A stretch of 64,000 bases of DNA from Allium sativum (taxonomy: Eukaryota > Streptophyta > Magnoliopsida > Asparagales > Amaryllidaceae): contig CM060911.1 in NCBI GenBank assembly GCA_030737875.1, positions 55,608,001-55,672,000 of the forward strand, written 5' to 3'. The position numbers and the translations under genes are program-made. The notes below the pieces were generated by a model. The model saw only the letters and a list, made by a program, of their open reading frames with translations, was not told where the DNA came from and ran no database searches. Below, one piece after another: positions 24,972 to 34,812 of this stretch (positions are counted from its first letter, which is position 1; each line of letters starts with the position of its first letter).

Positions 24972-26249
24972 ATGAGCCGATATACGAGGAGTACAGGTTC
25001 AGGGGCAAATAATAGGGATGTTCCTGATATGAGGACGATGTTTACTACCTTCATGCGAGAGATGCTTAGGGATGCTCGGGGAGAAGTTCCTAATGCTGCT
25101 AACGGTGGTGGTGCAGTAGTGCAGGCGCCTAGAGCCAATTTCGCCAAGCTTAGCAAGGATTATACTAGTCTTTGCGGGAAGCCGTTCCACGGAACGAAGT
25201 CGGCTACGGATGTTTAATATTGGTTGGATAGTTGTGAGCGCATCTTCGAGGACTTGGGAATCGATGATTCCATAAAGAGAAAGTTAGCATCGCGTCAGCT
25301 TCAAGGACGAGCTATGAATTGGTGGAATGCTATTAAAGCAGCTACTCCTGAAGATCAAGTTACTTGGAATTAGTTTATGACTCGTTTCAGTGAAAAGTTC
25401 ATTCCAGCTGCTCACAAATCTGAATTGTTTAGGAAATTTTTGGAGCTTAAGCAGAATGGTAGGGTAGTCTCAGAATATATTGCTGAGTTCGATACTTTAT
25501 CGAAGTATGGATTATCTCTTATCGACACTGCCGAGAAGAAGAACGAGAATTTCATAAACGACTTAGATGAGTACTTAGGGGAAAGGCTAATAAACTACAT
25601 CGACGAGACATTCGAGTCTATGGTGGGGAAAGCATTGAGATCGGATAGTCTTTACCCTAAGTCAAAGGCCGATGTTGCCATTGCATCTGTAGAGGAACCA
25701 AAGCCACAAGCAAGTGGTGGAGGTAAGGAGGAGTCTCAGAATAAGATAAAACAGGATCATACCAAGGGTGGCCAGAAAAAGAAGGAAAAGAAAGATAAAG
25801 AGTGCTTTAGTTGTGGCAAGAAGGGCCACTATGCTAGAGATTGTCAGGAAAAGCCTGGGGAAAGGAAGTGCTTCAATTGCGGCCAAGTGGGACATCACAA
25901 GGATAAATGTCCACAACCTCCTAAAGAGAAGCAGATCGTGAAAGCATATGCTATCAATGATGTTCCTTCTTCGTCGAATGCCTCAACTGTGGTGGAGAAG
26001 GGAAAGGGCATCGTTATTCGAGGTATGCTTTCTGTTTATGATGTTCCTGTTCGAGTTTTGTTTGATACCGAAGCTTCCCATTCCTTCATATCTAGTGACC
26101 TGGTAGATAGGTTGGAATTGGAACTCAAGATTGTTGATAGACCTTCAGTTGTGACGAACCCGATTGGTGGTTCGACTAGCCTTTGCATGATTTGTTGTAA
26201 TGTGGTCTTATCGAGTCATGGATGTATGTTTCCTTGTGGTTGCTTAGTT
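24972..26249 (+). pseudogene. E4 gag and protease with two stop codons
   Basis: One reading frame from ATG at 24972, broken only by TAA at 25215-25217 and TAG at 25371-25373, each one substitution from a sense codon. Order of parts: N-terminal tail, capsid-type gag (LCGKPFHGTKSATDV, then SCERIFEDLGIDDSIKRKLA, MNWWNAIKAATPEDQVTW, FIPAAHKSELFRKFLELKQN), a Lys-rich linker, and two intact CCHC knuckles (CFSCGKKGHYARDC and CFNCGQVGHHKDKC). Protease follows, but its active site reads FDTEAS where DTGA is expected, which should abolish activity. Similarity fades after VVTNPIGGSTSL at about 26180-26250. The open frame continues to 26369 without recognisable protein. RNA packaging by gag could have been retained longer than pol functions, but the two stops now prevent full translation. 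Confidence 0.88.
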
Positions 26250-26616
26250 GCTTTGCTAGTATCATCTCACGTAGATTGTCTGAATTCGGAGGAGATGTTT
26301 CTTGAGTGCTTGTCTGATATTGGTTTAGGCCTTTGGGGCTTGTGCTTGGGGAATGTCGAGTTCGACTAGGATGGTTTGCGTGAGATATAAATAGTTGTTG
26401 GGATTTCCATTGAATGATATCTCGGCTTACTCGAGGAGTGATGTGCAATCGTGACATGATAAGACTATTCAATGGTATGGACTGCCACAGGTTGGATTCG
26501 ATAGGGCTAGGTGATGACTCGAGTGGGACTTGAGGAAGCTGCAATGTAATGGATTGTTTGGGACCCTATGTTGATGTTCTCTTTGGTTCAAGAATGGTAG
26601 AACTTCGAAGGGATTA

Positions 26617-26841
26617 GATGTGCTCGTTGATCGTGGAGATGCAATGAGGGTTAGGACGATTCAAGTTAGATTTGAACTCGTAAATGGATAAGATGTGTTC
26701 ATTGATCATGGAGATGCAACGAAGGTTAGGACGATTCAAGTTGGTCCTGAAATCGTAAAAGAAAAATGGTTGTTCGTTGATCTTGGAGATGCAAAAATTA
26801 GAGAGACGACTCATGTTGGACTTGAGATTTGTCAGTAATGG
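26617..26841. repeat. Three tandem copies of a 75 bp unit
   Basis: Copies start at 26617, 26692 and 26767, each containing TCGTTGATCNTGGAGATGCA followed by GGTTAGGACGATTCAAGTT-like sequence. The period is exactly 75 bp (25 codons), and the minus strand stays open through most of it (26614-26814) as a 25-residue repeat (LRCISMINEHI). Confidence 0.88.
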
Positions 26842-27027
26842 ATATTTGAGACTGGGTCAGAGTATGTGGGTAGCTCTTTTGATGAGAGTACCAAGAAATC
26901 GTCGATACTTAGAGTGTTCTAGGTGGACTCGAAGCAGGGGTATCTGGGGACGCCCGTTACCTTGGATCCATTGGACGTGATCTAGTTTTCCTTGGAAGAT
27001 AAACGTACATTGGACGTACGGTAGTCT

Positions 27028-27165
27028 GTATGGAGGCAGGGCTTCCATTAGCCTTGGGATTGGTTGGACCAATCAAGTAGGAATCGACGTATGTATGGAG
27101 GCAGGGCTTCCATTAGCCTTGAATTTGGTTGGACCAGTCAAGTAGGTATCGACGTATGTATGGCT
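27028..27165. repeat. Two tandem copies of a 65 bp unit plus a short third start
   Basis: GTATGGAGGCAGGGCTTCCA begins at 27028 and 27093, and a partial third start (GTATGG) lies at 27158. Each unit ends ATCGACGTAT or its equivalent. It is distinct from the 75 bp repeat. Confidence 0.85.
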
Positions 27166-27273
27166 CTGGCACGTGATAGATATGCATGTTTGATGGTGCT
27201 ATGGTTGCTATGTTTGTTCCTATTTTTTTCCCTAGAGTAGACTATCACTTGTAGGATTCTGGTAATAGAGAAC

Positions 27274-28542
27274 GAAGAGATGACGACATACATGTACACC
27301 TGTGCTACCGAACTAGGTGCGGTAAGTCATGCATCGAATAGGAGACATGACAGTTTAGATGATATGTTTCTTGAATGGAAGCAACTGGAGTATATCGTGG
27401 GATATGATCTCAGACCTAAGTATGGGTTGGATCCAGAAATGTTAGCAAGTTTGATGGTTAGACCGACTTTGATTGAGCGGATTGATTCCAGTCAGAGGAA
27501 CAATCCTAACCTATTGGAAATCATTTCCAAGGTATAACGGATATTGATAGCAAGGGGATGAGCAAGTATGGACTTGATAGAGAAAGATGGCTTTGAAAGA
27601 ATGGGAGACTGTTTGTACTAGTGTTAATGGATTGAGAGATAAAGTACATGAATTGCCAGTTAGTTAAACTGAGCAAAAGAAGCCTGGTGGTTGTTACAAC
27701 CGTTGGAAATTCTCGAATGGAAATGGGAACAAGTCTCAATGGATTTCATTGATGGTTTACCAAGGACTAGATTGGATCATGATAGTATTTGGGTGAATCG
27801 TGTATTAGAGGATCATTTGAGGGCTTGTATATTAGATTTTGGTGGGTCATGGGATGACCATTTGCGTCTAGTTAAGCTTGCATATGATAATAATTATCAT
27901 TCCAGTAGTGGTATGGCTCCATTTGAAGCTTCGTACGGAAGACTGTGCAACTTACCGTCATGTTGGTTAGAGACCGGTGAGAAATATGTGCTTGGACCAT
28001 AAGTAATAAGAGAAACTTCCGACCAGATCAAGGTTATTCAACAGCGAATGAAGGCTGCTCAAGATAGACAAAAGAGTTATGCTGCTAGGAGACGAAGAGA
28101 ATTGAAATTCTCCATTGGTAACTTGGTATTTGTCAAGATTTCTCCATCAAAGAGCGTGATTCGATTTGGTAGGAAAGACAAGTTAACACCAAGATTTGTT
28201 GGTCCATTCTCAGTTCTCGAACAAGTTGGGAATTTGGCATATAAAGTTGAGTTGCCTGACAAGATGGCTAGAGTTCACAACGTATTTCATGTTTCCCAGT
28301 TAAGGAAGTTTGTGCATGACCCTAATGTGACTATTTCACCAGGCCAGTTAGATGATATCGAGGTAGAACCCGAGGTGGTTGGGAACCGCCGACCAATGCC
28401 TATTGTTGAGTACGATACGAAGCAGCTTCGGAGGAAGACGGTGAAACTAGTCAAAGTCCAGTGGAGTGAGATTGAGAAATACTGTACTTGGGGAACAGAG
28501 GAGAACATAAGGAAGTTGTATCCAGAACTCTTTGCCTGGTAA
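27274..28542 (+). pseudogene. E4 integrase remnant with internal deletion and chromodomain-like tail
   Basis: From about 27274 there are traces of the RNase H/integrase linker (VRPTLIERIDSSQRNNPNLL), then a frameshifted zinc-binding region (CQLVK near 27650), then [18 protein letters not shown] containing the first catalytic Asp. The frame passes directly from DSIWV to NRVLEDHLRACILDFGGSW, omitting about 73 residues compared with E3, including the second Asp and the Glu of the D,D35E triad. After a TAA near 28000 the same frame resumes with [56 protein letters not shown] and the tail VKLVKVQWSEIEKYCTWGTE. The integrase cannot be catalytic. Confidence 0.88.
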
Positions 28543-28692
28543 GATTTTAATAGCAATAGTGACTCCTTTGTTAGTAAACCGCATGCTAGGATAGGCTTGT
28601 TGTATTGTTTTGTATGTTTTATTGTTGCAAATGATGGATAGGCTATAGGATCCTTTATATGTTTTTGTTAAGGAATTTCGGGGGCGAATTTC

Positions 28693-28706
28693 TTAAGGGG
28701 GGAGAA
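28693..28706 (+). other. E4 polypurine tract
   Basis: TTAAGGGGGGAGAA abuts the right LTR start TGTAACGACCC. Confidence 0.85.
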
Positions 28707-29091
28707 TGTAACGACCCGCATTCTACACATCGGAGGATCGTAGAATATTTATTTCATTTTCATACGAAGTCGTATGGTCGTGTAACTTTGGGGAAAGACT
28801 ATTGGGGTCATTTCCCATATTCACGATTTTTGCCCATTTTTAAATGACCATTTTGCCCCTGGCGAATCTTGTTTCGCCTAAAACTTTTGATTGGTAAGGA
28901 GTTTTAACCTGAAACCACTTTCATTAGATCCGGATGATGGTTTAACTTTCCATAGAGTGGTCACTTTAATCATACGGACTTACCATTTGGGAGAAATGGC
29001 TGAATTAAGGTTTAGAAGGTGAAAAACAGCTTAACCAGGCCAAACAGGGTGATTAGCAGCTAGGCCCATTGGGGGATTTCGGGATTAGGGG

Positions 29092-29099
29092 TATTTAAG
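29092..29099 (+). promoter_or_regulatory. TATA-like box, E4 right LTR
   Basis: TATTTAAG, the counterpart of 22604-22611. Confidence 0.45.
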
Positions 29100-29758
29100 G
29101 ACTGAAAGGGACTAGAGAAACCCTTCTTTGTCATTTTTGCAGCTGCCACTTTCATTCCTTCAACCCTAGTAATGGCTTCTACCATCTAAAAACACCTCTA
29201 ATCACCTTCAAATCAAGGATTAAGCTAATCAACATCAAATCAAGTTAAAATAGCATCAAATCAGAGTTGGAGTTGCTGTGTTGTATAGAGATTCGACCCA
29301 AATCAGAGATATTTTCAGATCTAAGATTAATTTGTGGCTAAGGTGAGTGATTTGCATTATTTTTCACTAATTACGGCTAATTAGGGCTGATTAGTGTTAA
29401 TTAGCTAAGTTATAACTTAGAAAAATTTGGAAAAATATTTAGAAATTCTGAAACATTATTTTATGCCTCTGTTAGAAATTTGGGTTAATTTGGACATATT
29501 TTTCTAATCCTAACGGTAGATTTGATTAAGCATGATTAAGGGGAAAACATGGGTTTTGGGTATGTTGAATCCGTAGTTGACATGTTAAGTTGCTGTTTTG
29601 GTGTTTATGGTTGATGCTACATGTTGCCATGACTGTTTGGAATGTTTTGTGATTGCCTAGAATTGTTAGATTGGTCGAAAACGCCGTCGTATGGCGTAAA
29701 CAGCTCGCTGGAAAAGTTGCAGGAAATAATGCAGAGTCCCATTCGTGAAGCACCTGTC

Positions 29759-29989
29759 CCTCACGACCCGACCCCTAGGATTGAGCAACACCCTCACACC
29801 ATGACCCCTAGGATCGTGCAACACCCTCACGACCCGACTCCTAGGATGGTGAAGTATCCTCACGACCCAACTTCTAGAATGGTGAAGTATCCTCACGACC
29901 CAACCCCTAGGATCGTAAAACACCCTCACACCGCGACTGTGAGGAAGATGGCGAACCCTCACACCCCGACCGTGAGGAATAGGGCGAAC
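29759..29989. repeat. 33 bp minisatellite, seven units, E4 right LTR
   Basis: Same seven-unit array as 23270-23500. Here both strands are open across the whole array (164 codons plus at 29642-30136; 137 codons minus at 29666-30079). No known domain, and the Pro/His/Arg-rich repeats are a direct result of the unit length being a multiple of three. Confidence 0.9.
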
Positions 29990-31382
29990 CCTAGGTGGGC
30001 GACCCCTAGGATGGCGAGCCAGAAGACCACGACCAAGATAGGGATCAGAAGTGTGTCCCACGACCTGAAGGTGGTCCACGATACGACCACGTGTCTCAAA
30101 CTGGAGCAGACCACGAACCGAGCCTTGGTGTCATGAGTCACGAGCGGAAGGAGGAACCAAGAGCTGTACTTGGGGCGAACCACGAGCCAAGAAAGCTGAT
30201 CATGAACTGGAGCTTCGAAGCACCATGAGTCGATATGGAGGATCACGAACTGAACTGAAGGACGAACGGGGTTGCTGACCAAAACCCAAGATGCAAAGGT
30301 AGTTCAAATGAGAGGTTGTTACTCAGGATCCCAAAGGGGACCGACGAGTTAACTTCATGAGTTGGACATTGCTGTGGGACGTGTGCAAAGGGGTTATCGA
30401 TATCCATAACTTTAGTTCACCACTGAGAGATGGATTAGTGGCTATGGATTAGTGCAACGGAGTCATTGTGACTCCATGGAGCAAAGTGATCGTAGCAAAG
30501 GATTGGGTGATCGGGTGGTGGATATCGTATGCTTTACGCAATGAGTGAGAGATGTGGGGATGATTGCTATGTTTGATGTTTGCTATCACCATGACATGCA
30601 CACCCCTATGTTACTTTTACACTTTATGTTAGTATTACCTTAGAGTACTGTACATCTTGTTGTGCTAACTCTTTGGTTGCAGGTCCAAGTTCAGGTATGA
30701 TTGGATTATACGTGTTATTATTCTGTTTTGTTGCTTATCGCTCATACCAGACTTTTGTCTGACCCAGAGTTTTATGTCTCTTCTTATTACTCTGGGTGCT
30801 CCTAAACGAGCAGACTAGAGACAGGTTATGTGGTAATGCGCGAGTATCTGTCTGGAGACGAGCAGGAGGATTCCACGTATGATATACATATATACTCCCT
30901 ATGTTGTAGTTGGTCACTTCTTGGGCATTAGTAGTGTACCTTTTCTTTCTTTTGCTTTAGAGACAGAAATTTGATGTTGTAGTAATGATGTTGGATAATA
31001 AGCTATGTTATGCATTCCGCTGCTATCAAGATTTAGTTTTCAACTTATGCACTGTCTCGCCTTTTTTATGTCAAAGTTATGTTGTTATTATATTTTATTC
31101 CATGCGTTGTGAGAGATACTGCAGGTTCCTTGTTAGTTCATAGTTTCAGATTCCTTTCTTCTCGTTTTCTTTTATTTTCTTTCGACGACCGTCCCGTGCT
31201 AGTTGGACATCAGTACAACACATTTCGAAGGAAATGTCGGCTGGTTCGGGGCGGGCCATCAAAATATTCTCCAACATATATGCAAACTCAAGCCCCAATA
31301 CTCCATTAGTAATATATTTGAGAAGAAGGTTATTTTAGGAGGAGGCAGAGAATGGAGTAGGGAGAAATAGGTTAGGTTTGGA

Positions 31383-31396
31383 GCATATTTATAATA
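31383..31396 (-). promoter_or_regulatory. TATA box of the interrupted solo LTR
   Basis: TTATTATAAATATG on the minus strand, about 465 bp from the U3 end at 31856, the same distance as in the E2 LTRs. Confidence 0.45.
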
Positions 31397-31540
31397 AAGC
31401 CAGTGAATTTTGATTCGTTGGATTTTAGGTTAAAAACTTAGGCTATCAGATTAATGAATCTTTCAGAAAAACATGCCCCATAATCCAACCAAGTAGATCG
31501 AAAACGTGCACACCGGGTTCTGCATGCTGCCCAGGTGGGT

Positions 31541-31610
31541 CGGCCCATTTAGGGTCTGTGTCGACCCTTGGGTCGACCGAGCTATGGGTTGGGTCGCCCC
31601 TGCTGATCGT
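31541..31610. promoter_or_regulatory. GTCGAC cluster in the interrupted solo LTR
   Basis: GTCGAC at 31560 and 31572 within GTGTCGACCCTTGGGTCGACC, flanked by GGGTCGGCCC and GGGTCGCCCC, which look like decayed copies. Located about 150 bp upstream of the inferred TATA box, as in E2. Confidence 0.75.
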
Positions 31611-31856
31611 GATTTGCTCTTAAATTAGTTTTTATTTAATTCGATGTTTATTCTAAATTTAATTTTGAATTTCAAACTTCTTTGTTTCATATCTTCTTTG
31701 TTTTAAGTCTGATTCCAGCTAACCAATTGTTTGTCTTAGCCATAATTACGTAATGAACCCAATAGCGCAAACCTCGTTGTTTCCCAATAATATTCTAATT
31801 AATATTTTTTTTAATCTTTTAGTTAAATTTCTTTATTAAAATTTTGGGTTGTTACA

Positions 31857-33149
31857 CAATATTAATATCAAATTCAATATGTATTTTGTAGAGACTTGAA
31901 GTTTAAATAAGTCGTTGAACCTGTTACCTAAATTTGGTCTTAGTACTAAAAGAAAAGGGTTATTTCCTATTATCGACCCAATAATTATCTTTAAATTAGC
32001 GGTATGTCTCATTCTTCTCATCCTTATTAAACTCTGCACTTTTATTAATGGTTATTCAATTTATTATTTGAGCAAATGATTTTGCAAACTGAATACCGCG
32101 GTAAACTTTCTTTATGGCTAAGTGAAAGAGGTGCAGCACATGCCACTGTATTACCATATATTCATAAAATCCATCCATCTTATATTTGTTTCCTCTCGTT
32201 GACTAAATGTGTTAGCGTTTGATGCATTGACTTTATTTTATTTTCCTTCATCTTATTTTACTATCCATTAGCCTATTGATCATAATCAGTGTGTAATTTT
32301 AATATCCATCTTCTTTGATTTGTGTAGGTCCAGCTTGAATACAAAATGAGCTGAAGTGTATTTGGTGAAGGGCTAGCTCTTTTCAATGAATGGTGTAAAT
32401 CATTATTTATCTATTATTTTCTACCTCATACATACATACATACATACATGGTGGATTAGTTTTGATGCCACTTAAGTCATTATATACTAAACTAAATGAT
32501 TTATCGAAATATATGTCACTTCAATATGTTGTATATGCGAGATAAGTGTGATATGAATTTTTTCTATGTACAAGCATATTCTTATATTGGTCATTGTTGT
32601 TAAGGAGTTTAGAACTTGTATTAATAGATTTTCCTAACCAGATACACTTATTTTTCTGCATCAAACAGTCAGAGATAAATCTATGATTTCTAAAATATAA
32701 TCCTGTAAAGATGTTGCATGAAATTAGAAAACAATAGTAATGTTTGAATAAACATGATTTTGCTCATTCAACTATAATAATACCTTTCTGCATAGCCCTA
32801 TAAATGTACTTTGCTTTCCAAAATATTGTAGTTACAACCATTTACGCTTTGGTATGCATGATGACAACTGAAATCATTACACGACTAGGTTAATTACCCA
32901 ATCAAACTAACAAGGAAATTCAAAATCAAGTATTGGTAGTTATTATCGAATAACTAAAGCAAAAATTTGTAAAGTAAAAGTAGAAATGAATACTCTAAAC
33001 TTGAGCTTATAATAAATTTGTTTTGTAAAGATAGATATGATACCTTGAAAATTAACATTTATGCAAAGCAACTATTGTACCTTGTTTCAAAACTTACCAA
33101 TAGAAATATTCTTCTTTTTATATATAAACTGAACTATGGATCCAAGACA
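31857..33149. other. Intergenic DNA, no gene supported
   Basis: AT-rich, frames short. A (CATA)n microsatellite lies near 32428-32449. TTTGATTTGTGTAG at about 32313-32326 resembles an intron acceptor followed by GTCCAGCTTGAATAC, but no coding exon follows. Confidence 0.5.
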
Positions 33150-33789
33150 TGCATTCTACATAAAATTTCCATTGTCAACATTATAACTCTCAGCCTATAA
33201 AATTCTGTAAGAAATTGAGTTATCAATTTGGTACCACTTCCTTGTGTTATGGTCATACTTCCAACCAGGATATGAGTTTTTCCAATTTTTAGCTCGTTTG
33301 AATCATTGTACTTGCTCTGCTTCCCTAGTATTTGTACTATACAAATCTCCATTTTGTTGGTTTTCTACATATATAATTTTCCCAACATTTAGCTTTATCA
33401 TTTACATCTACGTTCTACTTAGTATTCGTCATTTTTTCCATTATTGAATTCCTCTTGTATAGTCAACCAAATCATTAGAAACAATAACATTATCAAAGAC
33501 AACACCATTTTCATTTAGAAAATCTAGATTAGATTCAAACCCATTGATTTACCGTCAAAATTAAGGAGCTCCACTATGCAATTTTCACACCTTTTCCTTT
33601 AGATTCGACCTCATCTTTATCTATAATGTAAGATTTTTCATTCAAACTTGAACAAGATTCAAGCTTTGAAGCTATTTCTTGGGCTTCTGAATGGTTATCG
33701 AATCCTTAAACATCGATCTCATCGTCAACGAGTTTATCGAAGACATCTTCATTGGTATGATCATCAGAAGATAATGATGCCATCTCCAT
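33150..33789 (-). pseudogene. SEC16-like pseudogene fragment
   Basis: Read on the minus strand from an ATG at 33789, the product begins with an acidic block, DDHTNEDVFDKLVDDEID, which resembles the N-terminus of plant SEC16 (COPII coat scaffold at ER exit sites; Arabidopsis MAG5 family). About 400 bp on, at 33218-33296, a second block reads WKNSYPGWKYDHNTRKWYQID, closely resembling the conserved Y-P-G-W-K-Y-D...W-Y-Q-V-D segment of SEC16. The order and approximate spacing are as in the family. TAA at 33706-33708 and several further stops and frame changes between and after the blocks show it is dead. No intron or poly(A) tail was identified, so a retrocopy and a partial gene duplication are both possible. 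Its extent downstream of 33200 is uncertain. Confidence 0.7.
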
Positions 33790-34812
33790 TGAATGTATTG
33801 GATGTAATTCATGCAGTTAGATCCAATTTGAGCTTATTCGTGCCCGTCTAAGGCACAATTATGTGATTAAAAAAGTTTAAAATCTCATATATTTAGACCT
33901 ACATAATAGAAATTAGGAGACACATTCATCTGGATCTATTGCAAATAAAAATTAGGCGGCGACGACGATCAATCAGTATTAAGGCATCAGTGATGCACAT
34001 GTGGAGGAGGGAGAAGATTAGGGAACAAAGTGATTATGTCTAGTGGTTGCGCTATTGAAGAGAGAATCTGAGAATTTAGGGGAAAATATAATATAGGGTT
34101 GTGCTTGGGAAGTGGGGAACGAAATTATATATTGCAAGAAGTTTATTTTGAGCCAAAATTTTGGTTTTGAAGTCAAATCGACGTGTTTGAAGCTTATACA
34201 TAATTCATAATACTTTGTCATACAAAATTATAAAATTCGTCATTAGTTGAAAAACACAATATAAATTTGTATAAATATAAAAATATGTTTACTATATCTA
34301 GTTTGACGAATTGGTTTACCAAAAACCTTTATTTAGTACGATGAACTGGTATTGTAGAAACCTTTATCTGGTATAATATATTAATGAATTAGAATGGCCT
34401 ATTCAGTATGATTGATTGGTGAAATAGAAACCTCAATCCAGTATGATGTACTCCTTCTACAAGGTGTTTCAATGAGGCATATTGATGGCTTGGTACCCAG
34501 AGACAGATCAAGGGTTTCCACCCAATAGAGCCTTTTGGACGGACTAGGACTTTGCCTTAAACAAATCAAGGGCTTCTCCCCTATTTACCATGAGGTACTC
34601 TGTTGTGGCATATAGAAACACTCAGGATCGTTACCTTGAGATGGGTCAAGGGTATCCTCTCTATTGGAAGTTCCTAAACGAATTAGCGCTTCACCATGAA
34701 CAAGTCAAAGGCTTCCTGCTTGTATGATGTGGTTTCTTTATAGAGGCGAGCGACACTGAAGGCTTACTAATTAAGATGAGTCAAGTGTTTTTCTCTCTCT
34801 TAAGAAATGATA
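33790..34812. other. Intergenic DNA with a degenerate ~60 bp repeat
   Basis: From about 34490 the phrase GATCAAGGGYTTCYNCC recurs at roughly 34507, 34565, 34638, 34690 and 34785 in degenerate form, suggesting an old repeat. No gene was identified; the 67-codon minus frame at 34018-34221 has no support. The segment ends at the target duplication of E5 (AAAGG, 34813-34817). Confidence 0.5.

Larger units (their letters stand above)
26250..27273 (+). other. Unrecognised ~1 kb sequence in place of E4 reverse transcriptase
   Basis: None of the reverse transcriptase or RNase H landmarks ([16 protein letters not shown]) occurs in any frame here, although they would be expected between protease and integrase. 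The stretch is less AT-rich than the flanking intergenic DNA and holds two separate tandem repeats (75 bp and 65 bp periods). Its origin is unknown: captured host DNA, a fragment of another repeat or very diverged sequence are all possible. Confidence 0.6.
22219..31263 (+). mobile_element. E4: non-autonomous Ty3/gypsy element with pol largely replaced
   Basis: LTRs of 2544 and 2557 bp, a primer binding site after the left LTR and a polypurine tract before the right LTR define a plus-oriented element. The target duplication ATATT is exact (22214-22218 and 31264-31268). Gag is nearly complete apart from two stop codons. Protease has a changed active site, reverse transcriptase is absent, and part of the integrase core is deleted. 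It inserted into the interrupted solo LTR. Tekay/Del-like by its integrase C-terminus. The LTRs differ by scattered substitutions, indicating an age nearer E2 than E3. Confidence 0.9.
28707..31263 (+). repeat. E4 right (3') LTR
   Basis: Starts TGTAACGACCCGCATTCTAC; its end reads GGGCCATCAAA where the left LTR has GGGCCGTCACA, so the terminal CA has mutated. The adjacent exact ATATT duplication fixes the boundary. Confidence 0.9.
10497..31856 (-). mobile_element. Solo LTR of about 2.6 kb split by elements E2 and E4
   Basis: Three pieces, 10497-10881, 20608-22218 and 31264-31856, join into one LTR: it starts TGTAACAATTTGC, ends GGGTTGTTACA, and is homologous by eye along its length to the E2 LTR (for example ACCCTGAGAACCT with a G-rich tract on the left, and GCGCAAACCTCG before the right end matching GCGCAACCCG in E2). 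Flanks TAATA (10492-10496) and CAATA (31857-31861) are a 4/5 match for a target duplication. No internal region or second LTR accompanies it. Both inserts interrupt it at single points, E2 at 10881/20608 and E4 at 22218/31264, the latter with a perfect duplication. Confidence 0.75.

Noticed and set aside
29642..30136. 164-codon plus frame in the E4 right LTR as a host gene
   Set aside because: It lies wholly in the LTR, is built of the 33 bp minisatellite, and its left-LTR counterpart is interrupted.
10429..32340. Idea that the 9206 gene continues beyond the nested insertion, with exons near 10447 and 32327
   Set aside because: Acceptor-like sites exist on both sides, but there is no donor pairing, open frame or homology linking them.
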